A DNA stretch of 64,000 nt. It comes from Mycolicibacterium flavescens. Its GTDB lineage: Bacteria; Actinomycetota; Actinomycetes; Mycobacteriales; Mycobacteriaceae. Both the position numbers and the translations under genes were made by a program. This document shows positions 40,934 to 50,699 of the stretch, piece after piece (within the stretch, counting starts at the first letter, position 1; the number at the start of each line of letters is the position of its first letter). The notes under the pieces were generated by a model. That model worked only from the letters and a program-made list of their open reading frames with translations. It was not told where the DNA came from and made no database searches. The stretch spans positions 248,001 through 312,000 of the forward strand of contig NZ_MIHA01000004.1 in NCBI RefSeq assembly GCF_001722335.1, written 5' to 3'.

Positions 40934-40981
40934 TGTGAAGCTACTGCGACTTTCTAGCCGAGAATTCGCAGTAGCTTCACA
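40934..40981. repeat. Perfect 16-bp inverted repeat between rpmA and obg
   Basis: TGTGAAGCTACTGCGA (40934-40949) pairs perfectly with 40966-40981 around a 16-base loop. It lies between rpmA (stop 40996) and obg (start 40911), both on the minus strand, so it sits within the expected operon transcript. It has no T-tract and may be a processing or attenuation site. Confidence 0.6.
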
Positions 40982-40995
40982 TTCGCGGCAGGAAG

Positions 40996-41262
40996 TCAGG
41001 CCTCCTGCGGTGCCGGACGGACCACGCTCACGGTCTTGCGGCCGCGCTTGGTGCCGAACGTGACAGCGCCGGGAGCCGTCGCGAACAGGGTGTCGTCCCC
41101 GCCGCGGCCGACATTGGTGCCGGGATGAAAGTGGGTGCCGCGCTGGCGGACCAGGATCTCGCCGGCCTTGACGATCTGGCCGCCGAACCGCTTGACGCCG
41201 AGCCGCTGGGCGGCGGAGTCGCGACCGTTGCGCGAGCTGGAAGCGCCCTTCTTGTGTGCCAT
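40996..41262 (-). CDS. rpmA: 50S ribosomal protein bL27
   Basis: Large-subunit protein bL27, 88 residues, placed near the peptidyl transferase centre. Typical start [20 protein letters not shown] and [22 protein letters not shown] are present. There is no N-terminal extension needing the cleavage found in Firmicutes. It follows rplU by 12 bases. Confidence 0.97.
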   Translation of the reverse strand: MAHKKGASSSRNGRDSAAQRLGVKRFGGQIVKAGEILVRQRGTHFHPGTNVGRGGDDTLFATAPGAVTFGTKRGRKTVSVVRPAPQEA

Positions 41263-41274
41263 TGTCTCCCGCTC

Positions 41275-41586
41275 CTACTTGATCCCGGTGACCTTGAGCA
41301 CCGTCAGCTGCTGACGGTGTCCCTGCCGCTTGTGATAGCCGGTCTTGTTCTTGAACTTGTGGATACGAATCTTGGGGCCCTTGGTGTGCTCGAGCACCTC
41401 GCCGGTCACCGCGACCTTCTCCAGGTCCTTGGCGGCCGAGGTCACCTTGGCGCCGTCCACGACGAGCGCGACGGGCAGCGACACGTTGGCGCCCGGCTCG
41501 AAGTCGAGCTTCTCGACCTTGACCACGTCGCCGACGGCGACCTTGTACTGCTTGCCGCCGGTCTTGACGATTGCGTAAGTCGCCAT
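41275..41586 (-). CDS. rplU: 50S ribosomal protein bL21
   Basis: Large-subunit protein bL21, 103 residues, binding 23S rRNA. Start [20 protein letters not shown] and the basic [16 protein letters not shown] segment are typical. The ATG at 41586 has GGAG upstream. It is the first gene of rplU-rpmA-obg-proB and is driven by the promoter at 41696-41725. Confidence 0.97.
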   Translation of the reverse strand: MATYAIVKTGGKQYKVAVGDVVKVEKLDFEPGANVSLPVALVVDGAKVTSAAKDLEKVAVTGEVLEHTKGPKIRIHKFKNKTGYHKRQGHRQQLTVLKVTGIK

Positions 41587-41690
41587 CGTGCTGCTACTCC
41601 TACGTTCACTGGGCGCGCGCAATTGCTGCTGCGCTTGTCTGGGTTTCCCGACTGCCACCGGCCCGCGTGTTCCAGAGCCTGGCGACAACT

Positions 41691-41708
41691 GCTCAAGGCT
41701 ACTTGAGC
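41691..41708. promoter_or_regulatory. Palindrome over the rplU -10 box
   Basis: Perfect inverted repeat GCTCAAG-GCTA-CTTGAGC. The rplU -10 box TAGCCT (41696-41701, minus strand) lies across its centre, so a dimeric protein bound here would control the promoter. Confidence 0.45.
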
Positions 41709-41725
41709 GGCTGCACGAGGGTCAA
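41696..41725 (-). promoter_or_regulatory. Sigma-A-type promoter of rplU-rpmA-obg-proB
   Basis: On the minus strand TTGACC (41720-41725), an 18-base spacer and TAGCCT (41696-41701). The leader to rplU would be about 100 bases. Confidence 0.6.
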
Positions 41726-41761
41726 ATCACCGCAGGTAGGCGGGCCGCCGGAAAGTGCTGG

Positions 41762-44716
41762 TCAGCTTTCGGCGGCCGGCGGGCCCGCGGGCCGCGCGGC
41801 CGCGCGTCGGCGGTGCCGGCCTCGGCTCACCGGCGGCGGTGCCGGATCCTCCTCCGGGTCGTCCTCATCCGGGTCGTCCTCGTCCGAGTCGTCCTCGTCC
41901 TCGTCGTCCTCATCGTCATAGTCCTCGGAGTCCTCGGAGTCATCCGAGCCGATCACCTCGATGTCGTCGTCGATCGCGTCTTCGTCGTCATCGGTGTCGA
42001 GGTCGATCTCGTCCTCGTCGTCCTCGTCGTCCTCGTCGTCCTCGGAGTCCTCGTCGTCCTCGGAGTCCTCGTCGTCCTCAGAGTCCTCGTCGTCTTCGGA
42101 GTCCTCGTCTTCGGTGTCGTCCTCGTCGTCGGCCACCGCGTCGCGGATCACCTCGGAATCGGCCTCGGCGACCTCCTCGGCGGGCTGGACGTTCTCGGTG
42201 TCCTCGGCGTCGTCGGCGTCGCTGTCGTCATCGTCTTCGTGCTTGCCGTTGGCCGCCGCCATCGCCTTGAACATCGGGTGTTCACCCGCGGGATGCGGCG
42301 GCACCTTGGCAACCGCGACTTCCTCGGGTTTGGCGCCGCGCTTACCGCGCCTGCCGCGCCGCCCGCCGCTGTCGGACTTGCGGCCGTTGCCCGACGACGA
42401 ATCCACCGGATCGCCGTGCAGCACGATCCCGCGACCGGCGCAGTGCGTGCACGTACTCGAGAACGCCTCGATCAGCCCAGTGCCGAGGCGTTTGCGGGTC
42501 AGCTGCACCAGGCCCAGCGAGGTCACCTCGGACACCTGGTGGCGGGTGCGGTCACGGGCCAGCGCCTCGGTCAGCCGGCGCAACACCAGGTCGCGGTTGG
42601 ACTCGAGCACCATGTCGATGAAGTCGATGACCACGATGCCGCCGATGTCGCGCAGCCGCAGTTGGCGCACGATCTCCTCGGCCGCTTCGAGGTTGTTGCG
42701 GGTGACCGTCTGCTCGAGGTTGCCGCCGGAACCGGTGAACTTGCCGGTGTTGACGTCGATGACCGTCATCGCCTCGGTGCGGTCGATCACCAGCGTGCCG
42801 CCCGAGGGCAGCCACACCTTGCGGTCCATCGCCTTGGTCAACTGCTCGTCGATGCGGTGCACCGCGAACACGTCGGGACCGTCAGACGCAGCCGGCTCGT
42901 ACTTCGTCAACCGCGGAAGCAGTTCGGGCGCAACGGCGTTCACGTAGCCGGTGATGGTTTCCCAGGCGTCGTCGCCGGACACGGTCAGCCCGGTGAAGTC
43001 CTCGTTGAACAGGTCACGGATCACCTTGACCAGCACGTCGGGCTCTTCGTAGAGCGCGACGGCCGCACCGGCCTTCTTGGCGGTGATGTCGGCGGCCTTG
43101 GCCTCGATCTCGCTCCAGCGTTTGGCCAGGCGTTCGACGTCGCTGCGGATGTCCTCTTCCTTGACGCCTTCGGAGGCGGTGCGGATGATCACCCCCGCGT
43201 CGGGCGGGACGACCTCACGCAGGATCTCCTTGAGCCGCTGGCGTTCGGTGTCGGGCAGCTTGCGGCTGATCCCGGTCGACGACGCGCCCGGCACGTAGAC
43301 CAGGTAGCGGCCGGCCAGCGACACCTGCGTCGTCAACCGGGCGCCCTTGTGGCCGACGGGGTCCTTGCTGACCTGCACGACGACGTAGTCGCCGGGCTTG
43401 AGGGCCTGCTCGATCTTGCGGTTCTGCCCGCCGAGGCCGGCGGCCTCCCAGTTGACCTCGCCGGCGTAGAGCACGCCGTTGCGGCCGCGGCCGATGTCGA
43501 CGAACGCGGCCTCCATCGACGGCAGCACGTTCTGGACGATGCCGAGGTAGATGTTGCCGACCAGCGATGTCTGGGCCGCCGAGGTGACGAAGTGTTCCAC
43601 CACCACGCCGTCCTCGAGCACCGCGATCTGGGTGTACCGCGCGCCTTCGTGGGGCGGTTCGGTGCGGACCTTGTCGCGCACCACCATCATCCGTTCGACG
43701 GCCTCGCGGCGCGCCAGGAACTCCGCCTCGCTCAGGATCGGCGGCCGGCGGCGCCCCGCGTCCCGGCCGTCGCGGCGACGCTGGCGCTTGGCCTCCAACC
43801 GCGTCGACCCGCTGATGCCCTGGATCTCGCCGTCACCGCTCTGGCCCGCCTTGTCGGCCTTGCTGGCTTTGCGCGGTTCGCGTTCGTGCACGACCGTGTT
43901 GGGCGGGTCGTCGGGGGCGGTGCCGTTGTCCGAGTCGTCCCCGGATCCGGACTTGCGACGACGGCGACGCCGGCGGCGACGGGTCGCGCCGTCGGTCCCG
44001 CTGGACTCGTCGTCCCCGGAGTCGTCGTCGGAGTCCTGGTCGTCGTCGCGGCTGTCGTCGGAGTCCTGCTCGCCGTCCTGGCTGTCGTCGTCGGCGTCCT
44101 CGCCGTTCTGTTCACCGCGACCGCGACCCCGGCCCCGGCGTCCGCGCCGGCGGCGCCGGCCCGACGGCCGCTCCGACTGGTCGTCATCGTCGTCCTGGTC
44201 GTCCTGGCCGTCGGTGTCGTCGTCGTCATCGTCGTCGTCGGATTCGTAGTCGAAGACCACCGGCTTCGGCGCGACGAACAGGGGCAGGTAGTCGGCGGCC
44301 GGTGCGCTGTCGGCCTCGGGCCGCTCGGGCGGCGCGGCGACGGTGTCGGTGGACGGTCCGACTGCCGCGGTGAACAGCGCAGCGGTTTCCGGCTCGGCAG
44401 CGGCCTCGGGTGCCTGAACCTCAACGGGCGGCCGAACCTCGAAAGGCGACGCCTCGCGGGTCTCGACCGCCTGCGGCTCCGGCTCAGGCTCGGGGCTCTC
44501 GGCGAGCGCATCCCGGACCCGCTGGGCCTCAGTCTCCTCGACGGTCGAGTGCGCGCTGCGGGCCCGCCCGTCGAGGGCGGCCAGCGCGTCGAGCACCCGC
44601 TTGCTGGTGGTGCCCAGCGCCCTGGCCAGGGAATGCACCCTCAGCTTCTCAGGCGGGGGCTCCTGCGCGTGTCGCGAGTCTTCGGAAAGGTCTTCGGTAG
44701 GGGCATCTTCAGCCAC
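41762..44716 (-). CDS. rne: Ribonuclease E/G
   Basis: RNase E/G endonuclease, core of mycobacterial RNA decay and rRNA processing. It has 984 residues: a disordered N-terminal region (about 1-340) with acidic runs and RNA-binding Arg blocks, an S1 domain (about 360-460), the catalytic DNase I-like domain with metal Asp residues in VIDVNTGKFTG and VIDFIDM, and the Zn-link CTHC (about 755-758). The C-terminal 160 residues are strongly acidic with hexapeptide repeats. The GTG start has GGAGGAG upstream. Confidence 0.95.
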   Translation of the reverse strand: MAEDAPTEDLSEDSRHAQEPPPEKLRVHSLARALGTTSKRVLDALAALDGRARSAHSTVEETEAQRVRDALAESPEPEPEPQAVETREASPFEVRPPVEVQAPEAAAEPETAALFTAAVGPSTDTVAAPPERPEADSAPAADYLPLFVAPKPVVFDYESDDDDDDDDTDGQDDQDDDDDQSERPSGRRRRRGRRGRGRGRGEQNGEDADDDSQDGEQDSDDSRDDDQDSDDDSGDDESSGTDGATRRRRRRRRRKSGSGDDSDNGTAPDDPPNTVVHEREPRKASKADKAGQSGDGEIQGISGSTRLEAKRQRRRDGRDAGRRRPPILSEAEFLARREAVERMMVVRDKVRTEPPHEGARYTQIAVLEDGVVVEHFVTSAAQTSLVGNIYLGIVQNVLPSMEAAFVDIGRGRNGVLYAGEVNWEAAGLGGQNRKIEQALKPGDYVVVQVSKDPVGHKGARLTTQVSLAGRYLVYVPGASSTGISRKLPDTERQRLKEILREVVPPDAGVIIRTASEGVKEEDIRSDVERLAKRWSEIEAKAADITAKKAGAAVALYEEPDVLVKVIRDLFNEDFTGLTVSGDDAWETITGYVNAVAPELLPRLTKYEPAASDGPDVFAVHRIDEQLTKAMDRKVWLPSGGTLVIDRTEAMTVIDVNTGKFTGSGGNLEQTVTRNNLEAAEEIVRQLRLRDIGGIVVIDFIDMVLESNRDLVLRRLTEALARDRTRHQVSEVTSLGLVQLTRKRLGTGLIEAFSSTCTHCAGRGIVLHGDPVDSSSGNGRKSDSGGRRGRRGKRGAKPEEVAVAKVPPHPAGEHPMFKAMAAANGKHEDDDDSDADDAEDTENVQPAEEVAEADSEVIRDAVADDEDDTEDEDSEDDEDSEDDEDSEDDEDSEDDEDDEDDEDEIDLDTDDDEDAIDDDIEVIGSDDSEDSEDYDDEDDEDEDDSDEDDPDEDDPEEDPAPPPVSRGRHRRRAAARPAGPPAAES
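42030..42101. repeat. Four tandem 18-bp repeats in rne
   Basis: Four adjacent copies of an 18-bp unit (TCCTCGTCGTCCTCGGAG on the plus strand, with single-base changes in the later copies). They encode Asp/Glu/Ser hexapeptides in the acidic C-terminal tail of RNase E and keep the frame, so the copy number could vary between strains. Confidence 0.8.
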
Positions 44717-45023
44717 GTAGTCTCCTCCAAGCCCCCGGGCGCGTCCTGTTTGACGCGGCCACGCGAGGGCTTCCGCTATTGGCCCGAGAAACTGCGCTCG
44801 AGCTTGTTGTGGTCTCGCCCCGGGCAGTCCACTGGTGAACCATCCCGGCGCCGGTCTGAATGATGGCTGGACGGTCGGCGCCGCATCACGCGTGGCGATG
44901 GTCGCGCACGTCTAAGTCTTCATTCGGGTTTCCGACCCCGGTTGTTGGCCGGCTACCCGTGGCAAGTATCCCACATCACGCCACCCCGCCCGACCAGGCT
45001 GGGCGAGCGGACGTGTCAGAGCA
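44717..45023 (-). promoter_or_regulatory. rne promoter and leader region
   Basis: This 307-base stretch has no gene. On the minus strand a TGGGATACT element (44966-44974) resembles an extended -10 box and would give an rne leader of roughly 245 bases. A small hairpin GCGTC/GACGC (44741-44756) lies shortly before the ribosome site. Long rne leaders are usual where RNase E regulates its own mRNA; autoregulation here is inference. Confidence 0.45.
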
Positions 45024-45443
45024 CTACTTGCTGGGGAACCAGAGCTCGATTTCGCGGGCCGCGGACTCCGGGGAATCCGAGCCGTGCACGAGGTTGTCCT
45101 GGGTGATCAGGGCGAAATCACCGCGGATGGTGCCGGGGGTGGCCTTCTCCACCGGATCGGTGCCGCCGGCGATCTGACGGAACGCGGCGACGGCGCGCGG
45201 GCCCTCGACGATCGCGGCCACCACCGGGCCCGAGGTGATGAAGTCCAGCAGCGAACCGAAGAAGGGCTTGCCTTCGTGCTCGGCGTAGTGCTTGCGGGCC
45301 AGGTCGTCGCTGACGGTCACGAGCTTGAGCTCCGCGAGGGTCAGGCCTTTGCGCTCGATGCGGGCGAGTATCTCCCCGACGAGACGCCGCTTGACGCCGT
45401 CGGGCTTGATCAACACGAGGGTGCGCTCAGTCGGCTCAGTCAC
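45024..45443 (-). CDS. ndk: Nucleoside diphosphate kinase
   Basis: Ndk balances nucleoside triphosphates through a phosphohistidine. The 139-residue length, the start [13 protein letters not shown] and the active His at 120 in NLVHGSDS are typical. The GTG at 45443 lies seven bases after a TATTCT box, so the mRNA is probably leaderless. Orthologue of Rv2445c. Confidence 0.97.
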   Translation of the reverse strand: MTEPTERTLVLIKPDGVKRRLVGEILARIERKGLTLAELKLVTVSDDLARKHYAEHEGKPFFGSLLDFITSGPVVAAIVEGPRAVAAFRQIAGGTDPVEKATPGTIRGDFALITQDNLVHGSDSPESAAREIELWFPSK

Positions 45444-45450
45444 GGCCGAC

Positions 45451-45456
45451 AGAATA
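45451..45456 (-). promoter_or_regulatory. -10 box of ndk
   Basis: TATTCT on the minus strand, seven bases before the ndk GTG. It lies only 15 bases from the end of the upstream DUF4233 gene. Confidence 0.5.
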
Positions 45457-45470
45457 GTCGTCGCGATCGA

Positions 45471-45899
45471 CTACTCGGGGGGACGCTGCTGACCAGGCAG
45501 AAGTCCGCGCTTCTGGCGTCGCAGCACTTCGGCGCGCAGATAGGCGATCAGCAGCCACACGACCAGGAAGACCACGCCGACGAAGCCGATGGCGCCGTCG
45601 AGCACGGCACCGCCGATCAGCACGAACTGGAAGGCGATGTTCACCCAGATCGCCCACGGGCGGCCCTGCACCCCGGCCAGCAGCACCAACACCACCGCCA
45701 GCCCGACCAGAAAGCCGGTGCTGGTCCCGGTCAGTCCCCCACCGACCTTGGCCACCACCGGCAGCGCCAGCAGCACCACGATCGCCTCGAGGATCAGGGT
45801 GCCTGCCATGACGCCGCGGAAGCTCTTCCACGGGTCCGGAGCCGCGGCGCCGGCGACGCTCGGATCGGTCTGCGGCGGGTCGGTGGGGTCGGTGGTCAC
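45471..45899 (-). CDS. DUF4233 membrane protein, Rv2446c-like
   Basis: A 142-residue protein with four hydrophobic helices (GTLILEAIVVLLALPVVA; FLVGLAVVLVLLAGV; IWVNIAFQFVLIGGAVL; VGVVFLVVWLLIAYL) after a Pro/Asp-rich N-terminus. Function unknown. The GTG start overlaps the folC stop (GTGA), so it is co-translated with folC, an arrangement conserved in mycobacteria. Confidence 0.82.
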   Translation of the reverse strand: MTTDPTDPPQTDPSVAGAAAPDPWKSFRGVMAGTLILEAIVVLLALPVVAKVGGGLTGTSTGFLVGLAVVLVLLAGVQGRPWAIWVNIAFQFVLIGGAVLDGAIGFVGVVFLVVWLLIAYLRAEVLRRQKRGLLPGQQRPPE

Positions 45900-47329
45900 T
45901 GGGGGTCCTTCCCGAACAACGTGCGCGCCGCTCCGGCGGTCACCACCGAACCGGTGATCACCATTCCGGCGCCGCCGAACAGCTCGCCTTCGGCGCTGGA
46001 CTCCTCGACGATGGCGGTGGCCGTCTCGATCGCATCCGGCAGGGTGGCCGCGGTGACCACCCGGTCCGGGCCGAACCGCTGCTCGGCCAGCAGCGCCAGC
46101 TCCGTCACGTCCATCGCGCGCGGGGACCCGTTGTGGGTCACCACGATCTGGTCGAACACCGTTTCCAGCGCGGTCAGGATTCCGTCGACGTCCTTGTCGG
46201 CCATCACCGACACCACCCCGACGAGGTAGCGGAAGTCGAATTCCTCCTGCAACGCGGTGGCCAGTGCCGCGGCCCCCGCCGGGTTGTGTGCGGCGTCGAT
46301 GAATACCGTTGGCGCACTGCGCATCCGTTCCAGCCGCCCGGGGCTGGTCACGGAGGCGAAGCCGGCCCGCACGGCGTCGATGTCGAGTTGCCGCTGCGCT
46401 CCGGCGCCGAAGAAGGCCTCCACCGCGGCCAGCGCGACCGCGGCGTTGTGCGCCTGATGTTCGCCGTGCAGCGGCAGGAAGATCTCGGAGTACAGCCCGC
46501 CGAGGCCCTGGAGTTCGAGCAGCTGTCCGCCCACGGCGACCTGCCTGCCCAGCACGGCGAATTCGGAGTCCTCGCGCGCCACCGCGGCGTCGGCGCGCAC
46601 GGTCGCCGCGAGCAGCACCTCCATCGCCTCGGGCGCCTGGCGGCCGATCACCGCGACGGTGTCGGTGGGAACCAGGTCGTCCTCCTGCTTGGTGATGATC
46701 CCGGCCTTTTCGGCGGCGACGTCGGCGATCGTGTCGCCGAGATATTCGGCGTGGTCGAGCCCGATCGGCGTGACCACCGCCACCGGCGCGTTGACGACGT
46801 TGGTTGCGTCCCAACGGCCGCCGAGCCCGACCTCGACGACCGCGACGTCGACGGGTGCGTCGGCGAACGCGGCGAACGCCATCGCGGTGACGACTTCGAA
46901 CTTGCTCATCGCCGGTCCCCCGGCGGCCTCGGACTGCTGGTCGACCAGCTGCACGAACGGCTCGATCTCGCGGTAGGTGTCGACGTAGGCCGCGGGGCTG
47001 ATCGGCTTACCGTCGATGGCGATGCGCTCGACGGCCGACTGCAGGTGCGGGCTGGTGGTGCGGCCCGTGCGCCGGTGCAGCGCGGTGAGCAGCGCGTCGA
47101 CCATCCGCGCGACCGATGTCTTGCCGTTGGTGCCCGCGATGTGGATCGACGGGTAACCGCGCTGCGGTGAGCCGAGCAGCTCGAGCAGTGCCGCGATGCG
47201 GGTGGTGCTGGGCTCGAGTTTGGTTTCGGGCCAACGCTGGTCGAGCAGGTGTTCGACCTGCAGCAGCGCCGCGATCTCGTCGGGCGTCGGAACGTCCGAC
47301 GGGCGCGGTAGGTCCGCGGGGTCGGTCAT
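45896..47329 (-). CDS. folC: Folylpolyglutamate synthase/dihydrofolate synthase
   Basis: FolC adds glutamates to folates using ATP. It has 477 residues of the Mur-ligase type: P-loop [14 protein letters not shown], the [11 protein letters not shown] loop and C-terminal [11 protein letters not shown]. Its ATG overlaps the valS stop (ATGA), so valS, folC and the DUF4233 gene form a coupled unit. Orthologue of Rv2447c. Confidence 0.94.
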   Translation of the reverse strand: MTDPADLPRPSDVPTPDEIAALLQVEHLLDQRWPETKLEPSTTRIAALLELLGSPQRGYPSIHIAGTNGKTSVARMVDALLTALHRRTGRTTSPHLQSAVERIAIDGKPISPAAYVDTYREIEPFVQLVDQQSEAAGGPAMSKFEVVTAMAFAAFADAPVDVAVVEVGLGGRWDATNVVNAPVAVVTPIGLDHAEYLGDTIADVAAEKAGIITKQEDDLVPTDTVAVIGRQAPEAMEVLLAATVRADAAVAREDSEFAVLGRQVAVGGQLLELQGLGGLYSEIFLPLHGEHQAHNAAVALAAVEAFFGAGAQRQLDIDAVRAGFASVTSPGRLERMRSAPTVFIDAAHNPAGAAALATALQEEFDFRYLVGVVSVMADKDVDGILTALETVFDQIVVTHNGSPRAMDVTELALLAEQRFGPDRVVTAATLPDAIETATAIVEESSAEGELFGGAGMVITGSVVTAGAARTLFGKDPQ

Positions 47330-49977
47330 TTCAGCGACTCGAGCCTCGCGGTGATGCGCTCGACTTCTTCCTGCGCCAGCTGCTGGCGGCCCCGGATCTT
47401 GTCGACGACGTCGGCGGGCGCCTTGGCCAGGAACGCCTCGTTGCCGAGTTTGCCTGTCGTGGCGGTCAGTTCCTTCTGCGCGGCGGCGAGATCCTTTTCC
47501 AGCCGACGCCGTTCGGCGGCCACGTCGACCGTGCCGGAGGTGTCGACCTCGACGGTGACGGTGCCTCGCGACAGCCGCACCTCGATCGCCGCGGTGGGGG
47601 CGAAACCGTCGCCGTCGGCGGTCAGCCACGCCAGCGACCGCACCGCGGGCACCTGCGCCTGCAGATCCGCCCCGGCGATGTCCGACAGCCGGGCCGGCAC
47701 CCTCTGCCGGTCGTTGAGGCCCTGGTCGCTGCGGAACCGGCGCACCTCGGTGATCAGCTTCTGCATGTCGGCGACCCGTTGCCCCGCGACGGGGTCGACC
47801 GCGAAACCCGACGGCGTCGGCCAGTCCGCGATCACCAACGACTCTCCACCGGTCAGCGTCTTCCACAGCACCTCGGTGACGAACGGCATCACCGGGTGCA
47901 GCAGTTTGAGCAGCGTGTCGAGCACCGAGGCCAGCACCGCCGTGGTATGCGAAATCCCCTCGCCCAGTTGCACCTTGGCGAGTTCGACGTACCAGTCGCA
48001 GAACTCGTCCCACGCGAAGTGGTACAGCGATTCGCAGGCGCGGCTGAACTCGTAGCTGTCGAACGCCAAATCCACCTCGGCGCGAACCTGTTCCATCCGG
48101 CCCAGGATCCACCGGTCGGCGTCGGTCAGCTCCGCGGCGTCGGGCAGCGGTGCGGGGCTGGCGCCGTTCATCAACGCGAACCGGGTGGCGTTGAACAGCT
48201 TGGTGGCGAAGTTGCGCGAGGCGCGGGCGTGGTCCTCGCCGATCGCCAGGTCGCCGCCCGGGCTGGCGCCGCGGGCCAGGGTGAACCGCAGCGCGTCGGC
48301 GCCGAATTTCTCCACCCAGTCCAGCGGGTCGATCCCGTTGCCGCGCGACTTGCTCATCTTGCGGCCGAACTCGTCTCGGATCAGCCCGTGCAGGAACACG
48401 TTCTCGAACGGCACCTGCGGCCCGCGGGCGCCGTCCATGGTGATCGCCGGATCGTCGCCGACGAAGGTGCCGAACATCATCATCCGGGCCACCCAGAAGA
48501 ACAGGATGTCGTAGCCGGTGACGAGCACCGTGGTCGGATAGAACTTCGCCAGTTCGGCGGTGTGCTCGGGCCAGCCCATGGTGGAGAACGGCCACAGCGC
48601 CGAGGAGAACCAGGTGTCGAGCACGTCGGGGTCCTGTTCCCAGCCCTCCGGCGGCGTCTCGTCGGGTCCCACGCATACGGTCTGCCCGTCGGGGCCGTGC
48701 CAGATCGGGATCCGGTGCCCCCACCACAGCTGCCGCGAGATGCACCAGTCGTGCATGTTGTCGACCCACGCGAACCACCGCGGTTCCAGGCTGGGCGGGT
48801 GAATGACGGTGTCGCCGTTGCGAACCGCGTCGCCGGCGGCCTTGGCCAGCGACTCCACCTTCACCCACCACTGCAGCGAAAGCCGCGGCTCGATCGGCTC
48901 ACCGCTGCGCTCGGAGTGCCCGACGCTGTGCACGTACGGGCGCTTCTCGGCGACGACGCGGCCCTGCTCGGCCAGCGCCTCGCGCACCTTGACCCGCGCC
49001 TCGAACCGGTCCTGACCGTCGAATTCGGTTCCGGTCCCGGTGATCCGGCCCTTGGTGTCCATGATCGAGGGCATCGGCAGCTGATGGCGCAGGCCGATCT
49101 CGAAGTCGTTGGGGTCGTGGGCCGGGGTGACCTTGACCGCGCCGGTGCCGAACTCCGGGTCGACGTGGGTGTCGGCGACGATCACGATGTCGCGGTCCAG
49201 GAACGGGTGCGGCAGCGTGGTGCCGACCAGGTGGCGGTAGCGCTCGTCGTCGGGGTGCACGGCGATCGCGGTGTCACCGAGCATCGTCTCGACGCGGGTG
49301 GTGGCGACCACGATGTGCGGTTCGTCGTCGGAAAGCGAGCCGTACCGGAAGGACACCAGCTCGCCTTCGATGTCCTCGTATTTGACCTCGAGGTCCGAGA
49401 TCGCGGTCTCCAGCACCGGCGACCAGTTCACCAGCCGCTCGGCCTGATAGATCAGGCCCGCGTCGAACAGCCGCTTGAAGATCGTGCGCACCGCGCGGGA
49501 CAGCCCGTCGTCCATGGTGAAGCGGTCGCGGCTCCAGTCCACCCCGTCACCGAGGCGGCGCATCTGCGCGCCGATGGTGCCGCCGGACTCGCGTTTCCAG
49601 TCCCAGACCTTGTCGATGAACAGTTCGCGGCCGAAGTCCTCTTTGGTCTTACCGTCGGCGGCGAGCTGCTTTTCGACCACTGTCTGGGTGGCGATGCCGG
49701 CGTGATCCATGCCCGGCAGCCACAGCACCTCGTAGCCCTGCATCCGCTTGCGCCGGGTCAGCGCGTCCATCAGCGTGTGGTCCAGCGCGTGGCCCATGTG
49801 CAGGCTGCCGGTCACGTTCGGCGGCGGCAGCACGATCGAGTACGGCGGCTTGGCGCTCGACGGGTCGGCGGTGAAGTAGCCGGCGTTGACCCACCCCTCG
49901 TAGAGGTCGCTCTCTACCGCGCTCGGGTCCCAGGACTTGGGCAGGGCATCGGCGGAGGATTCGGGGGTGGCGGTCAC
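47326..49977 (-). CDS. valS: Valyl-tRNA synthetase
   Basis: Class I aminoacyl-tRNA synthetase of 883 residues. The HIGH motif is [12 protein letters not shown] (about residues 52-63) and the KMSKS motif is [10 protein letters not shown]. The editing domain lies between them, and a C-terminal coiled coil ([22 protein letters not shown]) binds tRNA. The GTG start follows a TAGAAT box by six bases, leaving no room for a leader. Confidence 0.96.
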   Translation of the reverse strand: MTATPESSADALPKSWDPSAVESDLYEGWVNAGYFTADPSSAKPPYSIVLPPPNVTGSLHMGHALDHTLMDALTRRKRMQGYEVLWLPGMDHAGIATQTVVEKQLAADGKTKEDFGRELFIDKVWDWKRESGGTIGAQMRRLGDGVDWSRDRFTMDDGLSRAVRTIFKRLFDAGLIYQAERLVNWSPVLETAISDLEVKYEDIEGELVSFRYGSLSDDEPHIVVATTRVETMLGDTAIAVHPDDERYRHLVGTTLPHPFLDRDIVIVADTHVDPEFGTGAVKVTPAHDPNDFEIGLRHQLPMPSIMDTKGRITGTGTEFDGQDRFEARVKVREALAEQGRVVAEKRPYVHSVGHSERSGEPIEPRLSLQWWVKVESLAKAAGDAVRNGDTVIHPPSLEPRWFAWVDNMHDWCISRQLWWGHRIPIWHGPDGQTVCVGPDETPPEGWEQDPDVLDTWFSSALWPFSTMGWPEHTAELAKFYPTTVLVTGYDILFFWVARMMMFGTFVGDDPAITMDGARGPQVPFENVFLHGLIRDEFGRKMSKSRGNGIDPLDWVEKFGADALRFTLARGASPGGDLAIGEDHARASRNFATKLFNATRFALMNGASPAPLPDAAELTDADRWILGRMEQVRAEVDLAFDSYEFSRACESLYHFAWDEFCDWYVELAKVQLGEGISHTTAVLASVLDTLLKLLHPVMPFVTEVLWKTLTGGESLVIADWPTPSGFAVDPVAGQRVADMQKLITEVRRFRSDQGLNDRQRVPARLSDIAGADLQAQVPAVRSLAWLTADGDGFAPTAAIEVRLSRGTVTVEVDTSGTVDVAAERRRLEKDLAAAQKELTATTGKLGNEAFLAKAPADVVDKIRGRQQLAQEEVERITARLESLK

Positions 49978-49983
49978 CCCGCA

Positions 49984-49989
49984 ATTCTA
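49984..49989 (-). promoter_or_regulatory. -10 box of valS
   Basis: TAGAAT on the minus strand, six bases before the GTG at 49977; predicts a leaderless valS mRNA. Confidence 0.5.
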
Positions 49990-50023
49990 GGAACGACGCA
50001 CGAACCGCCCCCACCGGGGACGT

Positions 50024-50614
50024 TTACTTCCTGCCGCCGAGCAGTCCGCCGAGGATATCGCCGAGGCCACCGCCCTTGTCTCCCCCGAGCACGCTGCCGA
50101 GGATGCTGCCCAGCGGATTGTCGCCGCCCCCGGCGGCAGCTCCGCCGCCACCGAGGATGCCGCCGAGCACTTCGCCGAGCCCGCCGCCGGACTGCTGATC
50201 CGCGCCGGAGCCCTTGGTCAGCTGCTTGCCGATGTACGCGAGCACGATCGGTGTGAGGATCGGCAGCAGTTTCTGGATGAGGTCGCTGTTGCCGGCACCA
50301 CCACCGGAGAGCGCCGAGGCGACCTGAGCGGTGTCGTTACCGCCGAAGATCTTGGCGACAGCTTTGGCTCCGTCGCCCTCGTCGACCTGGTCGACGCTGA
50401 CGCCGCCGTCCAGCAGGCCGCTGGCGGCGTGGTTGCCGGCCGCCGACTCGATCCCCGAGGCCGCCGCCGGATCGTTGGCGTTCTGGTGCAGACCGCCGAC
50501 GAGCACCGGTACCAGAGTCCGGACCGCATTGTTCACCTCGGTCTCGTCGACGCCGAGCCGACCGGCAATCTGCTGAGTAGGGATCTGGTTGAACAGCTCG
50601 TCGAGATCCGCCAT
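50024..50614 (-). CDS. DUF937 family protein
   Basis: A 196-residue protein of the DUF937/YidB-like family. A helical N-terminal part (LDELFNQIPTQQIAGRLGVDETEVNNAVRTLVPVLVGGL) is followed by a Gly-rich C-terminus with repeated GGILGGG and LGSILGSVLGG units. The ATG at 50614 has GGAGGTGG seven bases upstream. Function unknown; it lies alone between valS and the saccharopine dehydrogenase-like gene. Confidence 0.82.
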   Translation of the reverse strand: MADLDELFNQIPTQQIAGRLGVDETEVNNAVRTLVPVLVGGLHQNANDPAAASGIESAAGNHAASGLLDGGVSVDQVDEGDGAKAVAKIFGGNDTAQVASALSGGGAGNSDLIQKLLPILTPIVLAYIGKQLTKGSGADQQSGGGLGEVLGGILGGGGAAAGGGDNPLGSILGSVLGGDKGGGLGDILGGLLGGRK

Positions 50615-50699
50615 GACAATCCACCTCCGTCGTCTGGATGCCGTACCGGTCTGACAGTAGTCCGGGCGATCTTGACGTACGGCCGTTCGACCGTTCGGC

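Noticed and set aside
42000..42110. CRISPR-like or mobile repeat
   Set aside because: The repeated units are adjacent, in frame and encode Asp/Glu residues in rne; there are no spacers or transposase genes.
41588..44863. Plus-strand open frame of 1091 codons opposite rne
   Set aside because: It mirrors the GC-rich and acidic-codon-rich rne gene. Its product is low-complexity Val/Leu/Arg sequence with no family features, whereas rne has complete catalytic motifs.
49978..50023. T-box leader before valS
   Set aside because: The -10 box is six bases from the start codon and the upstream gap is only 46 bases, leaving no room.
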